From the NCBI GenBank assembly GCA_016195915.1, contig JACPYS010000058.1, positions 170,877-234,876 of the forward strand: a DNA stretch of 64,000 nucleotides. The letters run 5' to 3'. Source of the DNA: Betaproteobacteria bacterium (GTDB lineage Bacteria > Pseudomonadota > Gammaproteobacteria > Burkholderiales > SG8-39). The position numbers and the translations under genes were made by a program. Shown here in pieces: positions 53,055 through 64,000 of this stretch (positions within the stretch are counted from its first letter, which is position 1; each line of letters starts with the position of its first letter). The notes under the pieces are model-generated. The model was not told where the DNA came from. It was given only the letters and a program-made list of their open reading frames with translations, and ran no database searches.

Positions 53055-54874
53055 GCGGCCACGCCTTCGCCGCCTCGGCGGAAGCGGATTTCGTCGGGAT
53101 AGGGAAACACGTGTTCCTCGACGCCGTCGCGGATCAGCCGCTGCTTGCGCAGCCAGAACCCGGTATCGGTGAGGTCGCGATGGTACGCGAGGAAGATCTC
53201 CCGCGCGCGCGGGTTTGAAACCAGGAACTTCTCGAACTGCTCGGGAAACACGTCCTGCGGCCCGATCGAGTACCAGGGTTCCGCGGACATTTCATCTTCG
53301 AACGAGCGCGGCGCCGGAATGCGCCGGAAATTGCACTCGGTCATGTAGCAAATTTCGTCGTAGTCATAGAACACGACCCGGTTGTGGCGCGTCACGCCGA
53401 AGTTTTTCAGCAGCATGTCGCCCGGGAAGATGTTCGCGCCGGCCAGTTCCTTGATCGCGTTTCCGTATTCGCGCAGCGCTTGCGTCATGCGCGCCTCGTC
53501 GCCGTCGTGCAGCGCTTCCTCGAGGTACAGGTTGAGCGGTTGCATGCGCCGCTCGATGTACATGTGCTTGATCACCACTTGGTCGCCTTCGAACTCCACG
53601 TTCGAGGCAGCCTCCTCGGTGAGTTCCTTGAGCAGTTCGGGGGCAAAGCGCTCGCGCGGCAACGCGACCAGCGAATACTCGAGCGTATCGGCCATCCGGC
53701 CTACGCGGTCGTGGTACTTCACCAGCACGTATTTCTTCTTGACCGTCGCCCGGTCCATTTCCTTGGGGGGCGCGAAGCGGTCGCGGATCACCTTGAAGAC
53801 GTATGGGAACGAGGGCAGCGTAAACACCAGCATCACCATTCCCTTGATGCCGGGCGCGTTGCAGAAGTTGTCAGAGGAGTGATGCAGGTGATAGTGCAGG
53901 TCGCGGTAGAAAAGCGTCTTGCCCTGCTTTTGCAGTCCGACCGCCATGTACATCTCGGCGCGGGGCTTCTTCGGCATCAGGGTGCGCAGAAACGACACGT
54001 ACGCCGCGGGCACCTCCATGTCGACCAGGAAGTAGGCACGCGCATAGGAGAACAGCACCAGGATCTGGTCGGGCTCCAGCACCAGCGCATCCAGGTACAG
54101 CTCGCGGCGCGCGTTCTGCAGGATCGGCACGGCGAACGGAATCTCGCGATGCCCGTTGATCGCCTTGCCGACGATGTATGCGGCCTTGTTCCGGAAGAAC
54201 AGCGAACCCAGCACCTGAATCTGCAGGTTTGGCCGCGCACGGGCGGGTCGGGGGAAATTGGCGCGGATCGCCCGCAGCGCAAACCTCACGTCGCGGCGCA
54301 GGTCCTCGAACGGGTTGGCGAGCCCGAAATCGCGCACGATCGCGGCGAGCGTCGCGGCCAGGCCGCGGTCCTTGTTGCCACCGCCCGGATAGTAGCTGCG
54401 GTAGGCCGGCACCTCGCCTTCGAGGTGTTCGGTGGCGACCGCGGGTTTCCAGAAGATAAATTCGTTTCGGTAGTAGCGCCGGTCCAGCACCTGGCAGGCG
54501 ACCGAGTTGTAGAACGTCTCCGCGCACTCCGGCTGCTTGTGCTCGTGCAGCAGGCCGATGTAGTTGAGCTTGATCGCGGGCCACAGCGATTCGTCGTGTG
54601 CCGCCTGCGGAAAGGTTGCACGCACGCTCACCACCGCCTCCGCCACGCGCTGGTCGTACATCTGAATGCGCGCGCGCGCGAGCTCGCGCATGGCCGGCCA
54701 GTCGGCTCGCTCGAAAAGTTCGCGCGCCTTGACGGAGGCCTCGCGGAACAGGCGGTAGTGCTTGTCGAATCCCACCAGCATGGTGCGCGCGACTGCAACC
54801 GCAATCTGCGCGCGCACCGCCACCCCGGCAGAAAGCGGTTCCACCGGGGCCGGGCGGGCGGCCGGCTGGATCAT
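53051..54874 (-). CDS. aceK: Isocitrate dehydrogenase kinase/phosphatase
   Basis: Bifunctional enzyme that phosphorylates and inactivates, or reactivates, isocitrate dehydrogenase, controlling carbon flow into the glyoxylate shunt. At 607 residues it is full length. Seen blocks include [23 protein letters not shown] near residue 35, the regulatory region, then [32 protein letters not shown] and [33 protein letters not shown] with the catalytic Asp region near residue 480. ATG 54874 is 17 bases after the aceA stop. Confidence 0.97.
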   Translation of the reverse strand: MIQPAARPAPVEPLSAGVAVRAQIAVAVARTMLVGFDKHYRLFREASVKARELFERADWPAMRELARARIQMYDQRVAEAVVSVRATFPQAAHDESLWPAIKLNYIGLLHEHKQPECAETFYNSVACQVLDRRYYRNEFIFWKPAVATEHLEGEVPAYRSYYPGGGNKDRGLAATLAAIVRDFGLANPFEDLRRDVRFALRAIRANFPRPARARPNLQIQVLGSLFFRNKAAYIVGKAINGHREIPFAVPILQNARRELYLDALVLEPDQILVLFSYARAYFLVDMEVPAAYVSFLRTLMPKKPRAEMYMAVGLQKQGKTLFYRDLHYHLHHSSDNFCNAPGIKGMVMLVFTLPSFPYVFKVIRDRFAPPKEMDRATVKKKYVLVKYHDRVGRMADTLEYSLVALPRERFAPELLKELTEEAASNVEFEGDQVVIKHMYIERRMQPLNLYLEEALHDGDEARMTQALREYGNAIKELAGANIFPGDMLLKNFGVTRHNRVVFYDYDEICYMTECNFRRIPAPRSFEDEMSAEPWYSIGPQDVFPEQFEKFLVSNPRAREIFLAYHRDLTDTGFWLRKQRLIRDGVEEHVFPYPDEIRFRRGGEGVAA

Positions 54875-54890
54875 GCGCCCGCCCCGCGCA

Positions 54891-56204
<1,314 letters not shown>

Positions 56205-56315
56205 GTCGCTCCCTATGGCGAAGAAATCAATGGCGATGAAATGTTCGGTTCGTCGACACCGGGGGAAACCCCCTACCCGTTCCGGTGCTAGTTCTCAAGA
56301 TAACCCACGTCAACA

Positions 56316-56438
56316 GCGCGCCGCAATATTCCTCCAACAGGACAACAAATGGCGAAAATCTTCATTGTGACAATAAGTTACCCTATTAGCATTTCATAAT
56401 GTGGGATGGTATTTCATGCTGATTGCGCGCCGCAATAT
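56316..56438. repeat. 14-bp direct repeat flanking the AT-rich aceA upstream segment
   Basis: GCGCGCCGCAATAT occurs at 56316-56329 and again at 56425-56438, about 109 bases apart. The AT-rich segment between them has the 11-bp palindrome ATTGTGACAAT at 56364-56374. Confidence 0.6.
56364..56374. promoter_or_regulatory. Perfect 11-bp palindrome ATTGTGACAAT, possible operator
   Basis: A symmetric site (ATTGT-g-ACAAT) 160 bases upstream of the aceA ATG, in an AT-rich pocket. It has the shape of a dimeric regulator site; the protein is unknown. Confidence 0.3.
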
Positions 56439-56447
56439 GCGGCGCGC
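56425..56447. repeat. Strong GC hairpin between rodA and aceA
   Basis: GCGCGCCGC (56425-56433) pairs perfectly with GCGGCGCGC (56439-56447) around AATAT. No T-tract follows on either strand, so it is not a standard terminator, though it could slow transcription after mrdB. Confidence 0.6.
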
Positions 56448-56481
56448 GGTGGTGCCCCTTATGAGCCTGGGGTTGCGGGTT

Positions 56482-57600
56482 TCAGCTCTGGACCAGCTGG
56501 CGGTGCTTCTGCGTGCTCATCAGTATGCCGATGCCGACGAACAACGTGGCGAGCGCGGTGCCGCCGTAGGAAATGAACGGCAGCGGCACGCCCACCACCG
56601 GAAGGACGCCCGAGACCATGCCGATGTTGACGAAGGCGTAGGTGAAGAAGATGAGCGTGATGGATGCAGCGAGCAAGCGCGTGAAGAAGGTCGGCGCGTT
56701 GGCCGCGATCATCAGCCCGCGCGCGATGAGCAGCAGGTACAGGACCAGCAGCAGGCCGACGCCGATCAGCCCGAATTCCTCGGAGAACACCGCCAGAATA
56801 AAGTCGGTGTGCTTCTCCGGAATGAATTCGAGGTGCGTCTGCGTTCCCTTGAGCCAGCCCTTGCCCGTGATGCCGCCCGAGCCGACGGCGATTGTCGATT
56901 GGATGATGTGGTATCCCGCGCCGAGCGGATCCTGCGTCGGGTCGAGCAGCGTCAGGATGCGGCGCCGCTGATAGTCGTGCAGCAGCCCCCAGACGGGCGG
57001 CAGGCTGGCGAGCGCTGCTGTGCCCAGTCCCGCCAGCACCTTCCAGGACAACCCGGCGAAGAAAATAACGTAGAACCCTGCGGCGGCAACCAGCACCGCC
57101 GTGCCCAGGTCAGGCTGGCGCGCGATCAGCAGCACGGGCACCGCGAGCAGCACGCCGGCGACGCAGAACTCGCGCGCGCGCAGGCCCGCCTCGTGGCGGT
57201 GGAACCACCATGCAAGCATCAACGGCATGGCAATCTTCATCATCTCGGAGGGCTGGACGCGCGTTACGCCGACGTGGAGCCAGCGGCGGGCGCCGTTGAC
57301 CACTTCGCCGAATATCGCCACGGCGACGAGCAGCACGACTCCCGCGACATAGGCCGGGACCGCAAAGCGCATCAGCGTCTGCGGCGGCATCTGCGCCACC
57401 ACCCACATCAACGCGAACGCAACCAGCAGATTGACCGCCTGGCCGTTGACGCGCGCGGGCAGATCGTAGCTGGCGCTATACAACGTCGCCAGGCCGAGCG
57501 AGACCAGCGCGACGGCGATGGCGAGCAGCGGGCCGTCGACGCCCGCGGCGACGCGCGCGTAGAGGCGGCGAGGCGACATTGCGGAGAGTTCCAGAGCCAT
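56482..57600 (-). CDS. mrdB: Rod-shape peptidoglycan glycosyltransferase RodA
   Basis: SEDS-family polymerase of the elongasome. The 372-residue membrane protein has about ten spans. Signature segments are GARRWLHVGVTRVQPSEMMKIAMP near residue 105, ARQPDLGTAVLV near 160, QSTIAVGSGGITGKGWLKGTQT and the C-terminal block GVPLPFISYGGTALATLFVGIGI. ATG 57600 overlaps the mrdA stop by one base, so PBP2 and RodA are coupled. It is the last gene of mreBCD-mrdAB, with a strong hairpin beyond it. Confidence 0.97.
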   Translation of the reverse strand: MALELSAMSPRRLYARVAAGVDGPLLAIAVALVSLGLATLYSASYDLPARVNGQAVNLLVAFALMWVVAQMPPQTLMRFAVPAYVAGVVLLVAVAIFGEVVNGARRWLHVGVTRVQPSEMMKIAMPLMLAWWFHRHEAGLRAREFCVAGVLLAVPVLLIARQPDLGTAVLVAAAGFYVIFFAGLSWKVLAGLGTAALASLPPVWGLLHDYQRRRILTLLDPTQDPLGAGYHIIQSTIAVGSGGITGKGWLKGTQTHLEFIPEKHTDFILAVFSEEFGLIGVGLLLVLYLLLIARGLMIAANAPTFFTRLLAASITLIFFTYAFVNIGMVSGVLPVVGVPLPFISYGGTALATLFVGIGILMSTQKHRQLVQS

Positions 57601-59507
57601 CAGTCGGCTTCCTCCTCGTCGGAATCGTCTTCGGGCGATGGCTTGCGCATCGACTCCGGCTGCTTGCCGAGCAGGAAGTAATCGAGCACCGCGCGAGCGA
57701 TCGGCGCTGCGACCGAGCTGCCGTGCCCGCCGTTCTCGACCAGGATCCCGAGCGCAATCGTCGCGCTCTCGGCCGGCGCGAAGGCGATGAACAGGGCGTG
57801 GTCGCGGTGCCGCTCGGCAACGCGTTTCTCGTCGTACTTCTCGCCCTGCTTCATCGCCACCACCTGGGCGGTTCCGGTCTTGCCGCCAAAGGAATAGGGA
57901 GCGCCTGCGCCCGCGCGCGCCGCGGTGCCGCCCGGACGCGTGACGTCGACCATCGCGCGCTTGATCAGCTCGACGTGCGCCGGTTTGAAATTCATCGCCC
58001 GCTCGGGCTTGGGCTCCACCAGGCGCACCTCGCCGGTGCGGCTGCTCTCGATCCTCTGTACCAGGTGCGGGCGGAAGCTCATGCCGTTGGCTGCCAACAC
58101 CGCGGTCGCCTGCGCCAGCTGCATCGGTGTGGCGAGGTTGTAGCCCTGACCGATCGCCACCGAAATCGTGTCGCCGGCGAACCATTTCTGCTTGAAGCGC
58201 TTTATCTTCCATTCGGACGAAGGCAGCAGGCCGGGTTTCTCGCCATCGATGTCGAGACCGGTCTTGCCGCCGAAGCCGAACTGGCCGATGAAGTCGTGGA
58301 TATTGTCTATGCCCAGTTCGTTGCCGAGACCGTAGTAGTACGTGTCGCACGAAATCACGATCGAACGGTGCATGTCGACCGCGCCATGGCCGCCCGCCTT
58401 CCAGTCGCGCCAGCGATGCGAAACACCCGGAAGGGAAAAGAACCCCGGATCGCTGATGGTGTAAGAGGGCGAACGCTTGCCCAGCTCGAGCGCAGCCATT
58501 GCCATGAATGGCTTGAATGTCGAACCCGGGGGGTACTGGCCGGTCAGCGCGCGGTTGTTGAGCGGCCGGTCAGGCGAATTGTTTAGCGTCTCCCAGCTCG
58601 CCGCGTCGATCCCGTCGACGAACAGATTCGGGTCGAAACCCGGCCGGGAAACCAATGCGAGCACGCCGCCGGAATTGGGATCGATCGCCACCAGCGCGCC
58701 GCGCCAGTCGCCGAATGCGGCCTCGGCCACCTCCTGCAGCCTGATGTCAAGCGTCAGCGTAAGGTTGTTCCCCGATTGCGGCGAAGTGCGCGACAACGTG
58801 CGTATGCCCCGCCCGGCCGCGTCGATCTCGACCTGCTCCATGCCGGTGGTGCCGTGCAGTTCCTGCTGATAGCTGCCCTCGACGCCGGTCTTGCCGATGA
58901 AGTCGGTGCCGCGGTAGTTTGCGGCTACGCCGTCGTCCTCGAGCTTGGCCTGTTCGCTCGGGTTGATGCGGCCGATGTAACCGATCACGTGCGACGCGAG
59001 TTCGCCGTACGGATACTGCCGGAACAGGCGCGCCCTGATCTCCACGCCCGGGAAGCGGTAGCGCTGCGCGGCAAAGCGCGCCACTTCCTCGTCGGTCAGG
59101 CGCGTGCGGATCGGGATCGATTCTGCATTGCGCAATTCCTGCAGCAGCTTGCGAAAGCGGGTGCGGTCTTTGGGCTGAACGTCGATCACCTCTCCCAATT
59201 CGCTGATGGTGCGTTCGATGTCGCGCACGCGCGCAGGCATGATTTCGAGCGTATAGGCCGAATAATTGCGCGCCAGGACAACCCCGTTGCGATCGAGGAT
59301 CAGCCCGCGATTGGGTGCGATCGGCACGATCGATATCCGGTTGTCCTCTGCCTTCGTGTGGTAATAGTCGTGCTGCAGCACCTGCAGATAGAAGAACCGG
59401 GCGGCGAGCAGCGCAAACGCCACCAGCACGGCGATCCCCGCGATCCCGACGCGCAGCTGGAAGTAATACAGCTCGCGCTGGTGGTTTTTCAGCTCGGCGA
59501 ATCGCAT
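57600..59507 (-). CDS. mrdA: Penicillin-binding protein 2 (elongasome transpeptidase)
   Basis: A 635-residue inner-membrane transpeptidase cross-linking peptidoglycan during elongation. One N-terminal span (about residues 20-42) precedes the pedestal domain. The transpeptidase triad is complete: STFK in YPPGSTFKPFMAM near residue 325, SCD in VISCDTYYYGLG near 380 and KTGT in GGKTGTAQVVAMKQ near 540. ATG 59507 is chosen as the start of the cytoplasmic MRFAELKNHQ segment; the frame upstream overlaps mreD. It pairs with RodA. Confidence 0.97.
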   Translation of the reverse strand: MRFAELKNHQRELYYFQLRVGIAGIAVLVAFALLAARFFYLQVLQHDYYHTKAEDNRISIVPIAPNRGLILDRNGVVLARNYSAYTLEIMPARVRDIERTISELGEVIDVQPKDRTRFRKLLQELRNAESIPIRTRLTDEEVARFAAQRYRFPGVEIRARLFRQYPYGELASHVIGYIGRINPSEQAKLEDDGVAANYRGTDFIGKTGVEGSYQQELHGTTGMEQVEIDAAGRGIRTLSRTSPQSGNNLTLTLDIRLQEVAEAAFGDWRGALVAIDPNSGGVLALVSRPGFDPNLFVDGIDAASWETLNNSPDRPLNNRALTGQYPPGSTFKPFMAMAALELGKRSPSYTISDPGFFSLPGVSHRWRDWKAGGHGAVDMHRSIVISCDTYYYGLGNELGIDNIHDFIGQFGFGGKTGLDIDGEKPGLLPSSEWKIKRFKQKWFAGDTISVAIGQGYNLATPMQLAQATAVLAANGMSFRPHLVQRIESSRTGEVRLVEPKPERAMNFKPAHVELIKRAMVDVTRPGGTAARAGAGAPYSFGGKTGTAQVVAMKQGEKYDEKRVAERHRDHALFIAFAPAESATIALGILVENGGHGSSVAAPIARAVLDYFLLGKQPESMRKPSPEDDSDEEEAD

Positions 59508-59517
59508 TTCACGGCCC

Positions 59518-60045
59518 CTAGATCGGGCGTGTCTCGTCAATCTCGAGCGCGCGGCGCTGAGGGATGAGGAGCAAGAAGGTGAGCGCGGGCCAGAGCGCCG
59601 CGCCGAGCAGCGGGCCGACCAGCACGCGCCAGCCTGAAAAGTCCGCTCCGGAAGCGACGCGCACCGCCACGGTAACCAACTGAACCGCGACCAGCAGCAC
59701 TGCGACATGGAGCGATTGCTGGGTCATCGGGAACCACAGGATGCGCCGCGAAAGCGTGATCGCGCCGAACGCGAGCATCGAGTAGGCAAGCGCGTGCTGG
59801 CCGAGGAGCACGCCGTTGCCGGCGTCGGTAAACAATCCGAGCAGCCAGCCGACCCCCAGGCCGACCAGGCGCGGCTGACGCACGCACCAGAAAGTGAGGA
59901 CCAGGGCGACGAAATCCGGCGCGAGCGCGGGATCGCGCCACGGCAAGAAATTGACGAACAGCGCGAGCGCGAACGAAATCACAATAGTCGCGATGCTGAC
60001 CGGCAACAGGATGTACTGCGGGCGCGCGTCGGTCTTAACCGCAAT
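59518..60045 (-). CDS. mreD: Rod-shape-determining protein MreD, apparent ATT start
   Basis: A 175-residue inner-membrane protein with about five spans; RPQYILLPVSIATIVISFALALFVNFLPW matches the family N-terminus. No ATG, GTG or CTG suits: the codon at 60045-60043 is ATT, six bases after a perfect AAGGAGG, and no other start lies between it and the ribosome site. A TTG about 26 codons upstream inside mreC is the alternative but has no such site. It overlaps mreC by 11 bases. Confidence 0.88.
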   Translation of the reverse strand: MAVKTDARPQYILLPVSIATIVISFALALFVNFLPWRDPALAPDFVALVLTFWCVRQPRLVGLGVGWLLGLFTDAGNGVLLGQHALAYSMLAFGAITLSRRILWFPMTQQSLHVAVLLVAVQLVTVAVRVASGADFSGWRVLVGPLLGAALWPALTFLLLIPQRRALEIDETRPI

Positions 60046-60961
60046 CGGCAGCCTCCTTGCGCCGGCGCTTTCCCTTGGCCGTCTTGCGCTCTCTTTCCGT
60101 CGCGCTCTCTTCGGGAAGCGCAATCTGCTTGGGTTCGTTGGCAAGTACCAGCAGGTAGCGATTGTTCTCCACGCCCGCAGCAGGCTGGCATACGATGCGC
60201 GCGAACGCATAGGCCGCGTCCCGCTCTATGCGCACCACGATCGCCACCGGTAGGCCCGGAGGGTAGGTGCCGTCGATGCCGGAGGTCACCAGCCGGTCGC
60301 CGTTCTGTATCTCGGCGTTTGCCGCCAGGAAACGCAGCTCCAGCGTTCCGGAAGCGCCCGCCCCGAAGGCGACTGCGCGCAGGCCGTTGCGCACCACCTG
60401 AACCGGAATCGCATGATCCTTGTCGGTGAGCAGGGTCACCTCTGCGACCATCGGATGGACCCGTGTCACCTGGCCGACGACGCCGAGTTCGTCAACCACC
60501 GCTTGGCTTGCGCGGATCCCGTGCGTGGTGCCTTTGTCGACGATCAGCTTGCGCGAGAACGGATCGCGGCCGGAGTAGAGCGCCTCCACCGGAGTTACGC
60601 CATAGGGCAGCCGGTCGGCAGCGCCGATCAGCCTGCGCAACTGCGCGGTTTCCGCGGCCCCTGCCTCGAAGCCTTGCGCCTGCTGGCTGGCGACCAGGAT
60701 CCGCGCGCGCAGCTGGGCGTTTTCATCCAGCAGCGCGGACTGGCTGGTGAAGAATCCGGAGATCCGGTCGAGCACGCGCGCGGGCGCCGTGGCAAGGCTC
60801 TGCAGCGGATAGGCCGCGGCGGCGAGCGCGCTGCGCAGGACCTCGGCGTAATGGAAACGGGCATCGGCCACGAGCAGTGCGACCGAAAGCGATGCGAAGA
60901 ATGCGAGCCGGACGAGCGGTGCAGGGCCGCGTTTGAAAAAAGGCGGCGGTTGATGCTCCAT
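60035..60961 (-). CDS. mreC: Rod-shape-determining protein MreC
   Basis: A 308-residue bitopic protein linking MreB filaments to PBP2. It has a short cytoplasmic tail (PPPFFKRGPAPLVRLAFF), a membrane span near residues 17-37, a coiled-coil region (about 70-110) and the MreC beta domain with RKLIVDKGTTHGIRASQAVVDELGVVGQV and TSGIDGTYPPGLPVAIV. A basic tail (ATERERKTAKGKRRRKE) ends the protein. It overlaps mreD. Confidence 0.97.
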   Translation of the reverse strand: MEHQPPPFFKRGPAPLVRLAFFASLSVALLVADARFHYAEVLRSALAAAAYPLQSLATAPARVLDRISGFFTSQSALLDENAQLRARILVASQQAQGFEAGAAETAQLRRLIGAADRLPYGVTPVEALYSGRDPFSRKLIVDKGTTHGIRASQAVVDELGVVGQVTRVHPMVAEVTLLTDKDHAIPVQVVRNGLRAVAFGAGASGTLELRFLAANAEIQNGDRLVTSGIDGTYPPGLPVAIVVRIERDAAYAFARIVCQPAAGVENNRYLLVLANEPKQIALPEESATERERKTAKGKRRRKEAADCG

Positions 60962-60986
60962 CAGCCCGAGCGGCGTTAGGAGTTAT

Positions 60987-62144
<1,158 letters not shown>

Positions 62145-62195
62145 CTACCCCGCGCCCGAACGCGCCCGAGCCCTCTTTTCCACCCATTTCCGCCC

Positions 62196-62483
62196 ATGTC
62201 CCTGGATCTCGCACAGATCGAGCATATCGCGCTGCTTGCGCGCATTGCGCTCGATCCGGCCGAAGCACAAGCGGTGCAGGACGGACTCAACCGGGTACTC
62301 GGACTGATCGAGGAAATGCAGGCGGTCGATACCTCGGGGATCGAGCCCATGTCGCACGCGCTGGACTTGGAGCAGCCGCTGCGCGAGGACCGCGTGACCG
62401 AGACCGATCAGCGCGCGCTGTTCCAGTCGGTCGCTCCATCGGTCGAAGACGGCCTGTATCTGGTGCCGAAGGTCATCGAGTAG
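62196..62483 (+). CDS. gatC: Asp-tRNA(Asn)/Glu-tRNA(Gln) amidotransferase subunit C
   Basis: A 95-residue subunit that stabilises GatA-Gat[20 protein letters not shown] opens it, with [26 protein letters not shown] in the middle. ATG 62196 is the family-consistent start; an upstream frame is low-complexity. It heads gatC-gatA-gatB, which amidates misacylated Glu-tRNA(Gln) and/or Asp-tRNA(Asn). gatA begins one base after its stop. Confidence 0.96.
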   Translation: MSLDLAQIEHIALLARIALDPAEAQAVQDGLNRVLGLIEEMQAVDTSGIEPMSHALDLEQPLREDRVTETDQRALFQSVAPSVEDGLYLVPKVIE

Positions 62484-62484
62484 C

Positions 62485-63960
62485 TTGCCCAACGCCAGTC
62501 TCCTCGACTCCAGCCTAAAGGGCCTCGCCTCGGCACTCGCGGCGAAGACCATCTCCAGCGTCGAGTTGACGCGGCTGTTTCTCGAGCGCATCGGCTCGCT
62601 GAACGCGGTGCTGAACGCGTTCATCACGGTGGACGCGGAGCGAAGCCTGGCCCAGGCCGGCAGCGCCGATGCCGCACGCGCGAGCGGAAGCGCCAGCCCC
62701 CTCGCGGGCATTCCGGTTGCGCACAAGGATATTTTCTGCACCCGCGGCCTGCTGACCACCTGCGGCTCGAAGATGCTGTCGAACTTCGTTTCGCCCTATG
62801 ACGCCCACGTGATCGAGCGCTTCGCCGCCGCCGGCGCGGTGCTGCTGGGCAAGACGAACATGGACGAGTTTGCGATGGGCTCGTCGAGCGAGACTTCCTG
62901 GTTCGGCCCGGTGAAGAACCCGTGGAACACCGGGTGCGTGCCCGGGGGCTCCTCCGGCGGCTCGGCGGCGGCGGTTGCGGCGCGCCTGGCTCCCGCGGCC
63001 ACGGGCACCGACACCGGCGGCTCGATCCGCCAGCCTGCGGCCCTGACCGGAATCTGCGGCATCAAACCGACCTACGGAGTGGTGTCGCGCTACGGCATGA
63101 TCGCGTTTGCATCGTCGCTCGACCAAGGCGGCCCGATGGCGAGGAGCGCCGAGGACCTGGCGATGCTGATGAACGTGATGGCCGGACACGATCCGCGCGA
63201 CTCGACCAGTCTGGCGCGGGAACGCGAGAACTATGCCCGTGACCTCGACAGGCCGCTCGAGGGCTTGCGAATCGGCTTGCCGAAGGAATACTTCGGCGAC
63301 GGCGTGGATGCGGAGGTCGCCGCGCGGGTGCAGGAAGCGATCCGGGAGTTCGAGCGGCTCGGCGCGCGGACGCTCGAAGTCACGCTGCCCAACACGCGGC
63401 TGTCCGTGCCCGCCTACTACGTGCTCGCACCGGCCGAGGCGTCGTCCAATCTTTCCCGCTTCGACGGCGTGCGCTACGGCCACCGCGCAGCGAATTACGA
63501 CAACCTGCTCGAGATGTACCGGAACTCGCGCGCCGAAGGCTTCGGCGCCGAGGTGAAGCGGCGCATCCTCATCGGCACCTATGTGCTTTCGGCGGGCTAT
63601 TACGACGCCTACTACCTTCAGGCGCAGAAGCTGCGGCGCCTGGTCGCGCGCGACTTCACCGCGGCGTTTCGCGACTGCGACCTGATCATGGGGCCGACCG
63701 CGCCCGGCACTGCGTTTCCTCTTGGCGCCAAGACGGGCGACCCGGTGCAGATGTACCTGATCGACATTTTTACCATCGCCGTGAACCTGGCCGGACTCCC
63801 CGGCATGTCGATTCCCTGCGGCTTCGATGCGCGCGGACTGCCCGTCGGCCTGCAGCTCATCGGCAATTATTTCTCCGAAGCGCGCATGCTGGCCGCGGCG
63901 CACCGCTACCAGCTGGTGACCGACTGGCACACGAGGGTGCCGAAGGAGACGCCCCTGTGA
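62485..63960 (+). CDS. gatA: Asp-tRNA(Asn)/Glu-tRNA(Gln) amidotransferase subunit A
   Basis: Amidase subunit releasing ammonia from glutamine. The 491-residue product carries the Ser-cisSer-Lys triad: Lys in [12 protein letters not shown] near residue 77, cis-Ser in [14 protein letters not shown] near 153 and the nucleophile Ser in [13 protein letters not shown] near 177. The start is a TTG at 62485; an ATG would begin only well inside the protein. GatB overlaps its stop by four bases (GTGA). Confidence 0.98.
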   Translation: MPNASLLDSSLKGLASALAAKTISSVELTRLFLERIGSLNAVLNAFITVDAERSLAQAGSADAARASGSASPLAGIPVAHKDIFCTRGLLTTCGSKMLSNFVSPYDAHVIERFAAAGAVLLGKTNMDEFAMGSSSETSWFGPVKNPWNTGCVPGGSSGGSAAAVAARLAPAATGTDTGGSIRQPAALTGICGIKPTYGVVSRYGMIAFASSLDQGGPMARSAEDLAMLMNVMAGHDPRDSTSLARERENYARDLDRPLEGLRIGLPKEYFGDGVDAEVAARVQEAIREFERLGARTLEVTLPNTRLSVPAYYVLAPAEASSNLSRFDGVRYGHRAANYDNLLEMYRNSRAEGFGAEVKRRILIGTYVLSAGYYDAYYLQAQKLRRLVARDFTAAFRDCDLIMGPTAPGTAFPLGAKTGDPVQMYLIDIFTIAVNLAGLPGMSIPCGFDARGLPVGLQLIGNYFSEARMLAAAHRYQLVTDWHTRVPKETPL

Positions 63961-64000
63961 CCGCGCCCGCGCGCTGGGAGATCGTCGTCGGGATCGAGAC
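63957..64000 (+). CDS. gatB: Asp/Glu-tRNA amidotransferase subunit B, first 14 codons only
   Basis: Only the first residues, [15 protein letters not shown], are present; WEIVVGIET matches the conserved GatB opening WEVVIGLETH. It starts at GTG 63957 and overlaps gatA by four bases. The rest lies beyond the window. Confidence 0.9.
   Translation, partial: MTAPARWEIVVGIE

Noticed and set aside
56425..56447. Hairpin after mrdB considered as intrinsic terminator
   Set aside because: Perfect GC stem but no T-run on either strand.

Overview
This window is GC-rich chromosomal DNA (roughly 60-65% by eye) from a betaproteobacterium, most likely a free-living, aerobic, type IV-piliated Gram-negative. 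The evidence is gene order and gene type: aroQ-accB-accC-prmA-DUF3426, mpl, pyrR-pyrB with an inactive pyrC-like partner, ubiE-Tim44-ubiJ-ubiB, pilT-pilU divergent from yggS-proC-yggT-yggU, aceA-aceK, mreBCD-mrdA-mrdB and gatCAB are typical of Betaproteobacteria and related Gammaproteobacteria. I saw no rRNA, tRNA, CRISPR array, insertion sequence, phage or plasmid gene. Coding density is very high. The longest gaps are about 270 bp (14226-14496 and 56205-56481), and many genes overlap by 1-11 bases.

Layout. 1-6188 (minus strand): carbohydrate kinase (cut by the window edge), a zinc-ribbon DUF3426 membrane protein, prmA, accC, accB, aroQ, a TlpA thioredoxin and an unknown protein. 6284-14225 (plus): mpl, a YqiA-type esterase, an RNB exoribonuclease, a TonB-like protein, aroE, mtgA and mgtE. 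14226-18322 (plus): the only accessory-looking stretch, with a structured leader, a Sel1-like exported protein, a TPR-like exported protein, a four-haem c-type cytochrome, a small Cys-rich protein and a long two-domain dCTP deaminase. 18319-21058 (minus): thiD-thiE-hemL. 21155-30116 (plus): rubredoxin, yqgE, ruvX, pyrR, pyrB, pyrC-like, rlpA, a PBP5/6-type carboxypeptidase, a class IV aminotransferase, ybeD, lipB and lipA. 30121-34091: a second TlpA protein, a DUF4197 protein and polA.

34093-47951 (plus): a LOG-family protein, a DUF2782 protein, thrB, a membrane protein, an unknown 539-residue protein, the ubiquinone group ubiE/Tim44-like/ubiJ/ubiB, a TPMT-like methyltransferase, a VanZ-like protein, an alpha/beta hydrolase, a NodI/NodJ-type ABC exporter and an RNA methyltransferase. 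47980-50509 (minus): an ABM monooxygenase, pilU and pilT. 50587-53054 (plus): yggS, proC, yggT and yggU. 53051-62030 (minus): aceK and aceA (glyoxylate shunt and its control), then the complete rod-shape operon mreB-mreC-mreD-mrdA-mrdB. 62196-64000 (plus): gatC, gatA and the start of gatB.

Recurring themes are translational coupling (ATGA, GTGA and TTGA overlaps), frequent TTG and GTG starts, one apparent ATT start (mreD), and convergent gene pairs whose stop codons share one CTAG or CTAA. There are also -10-like hexamers close to start codons without a visible -35, and a dispersed GC-rich palindromic repeat at operon edges. The most unusual part is the island at 14497-18322. I did not find anything that can be called a new system with confidence.
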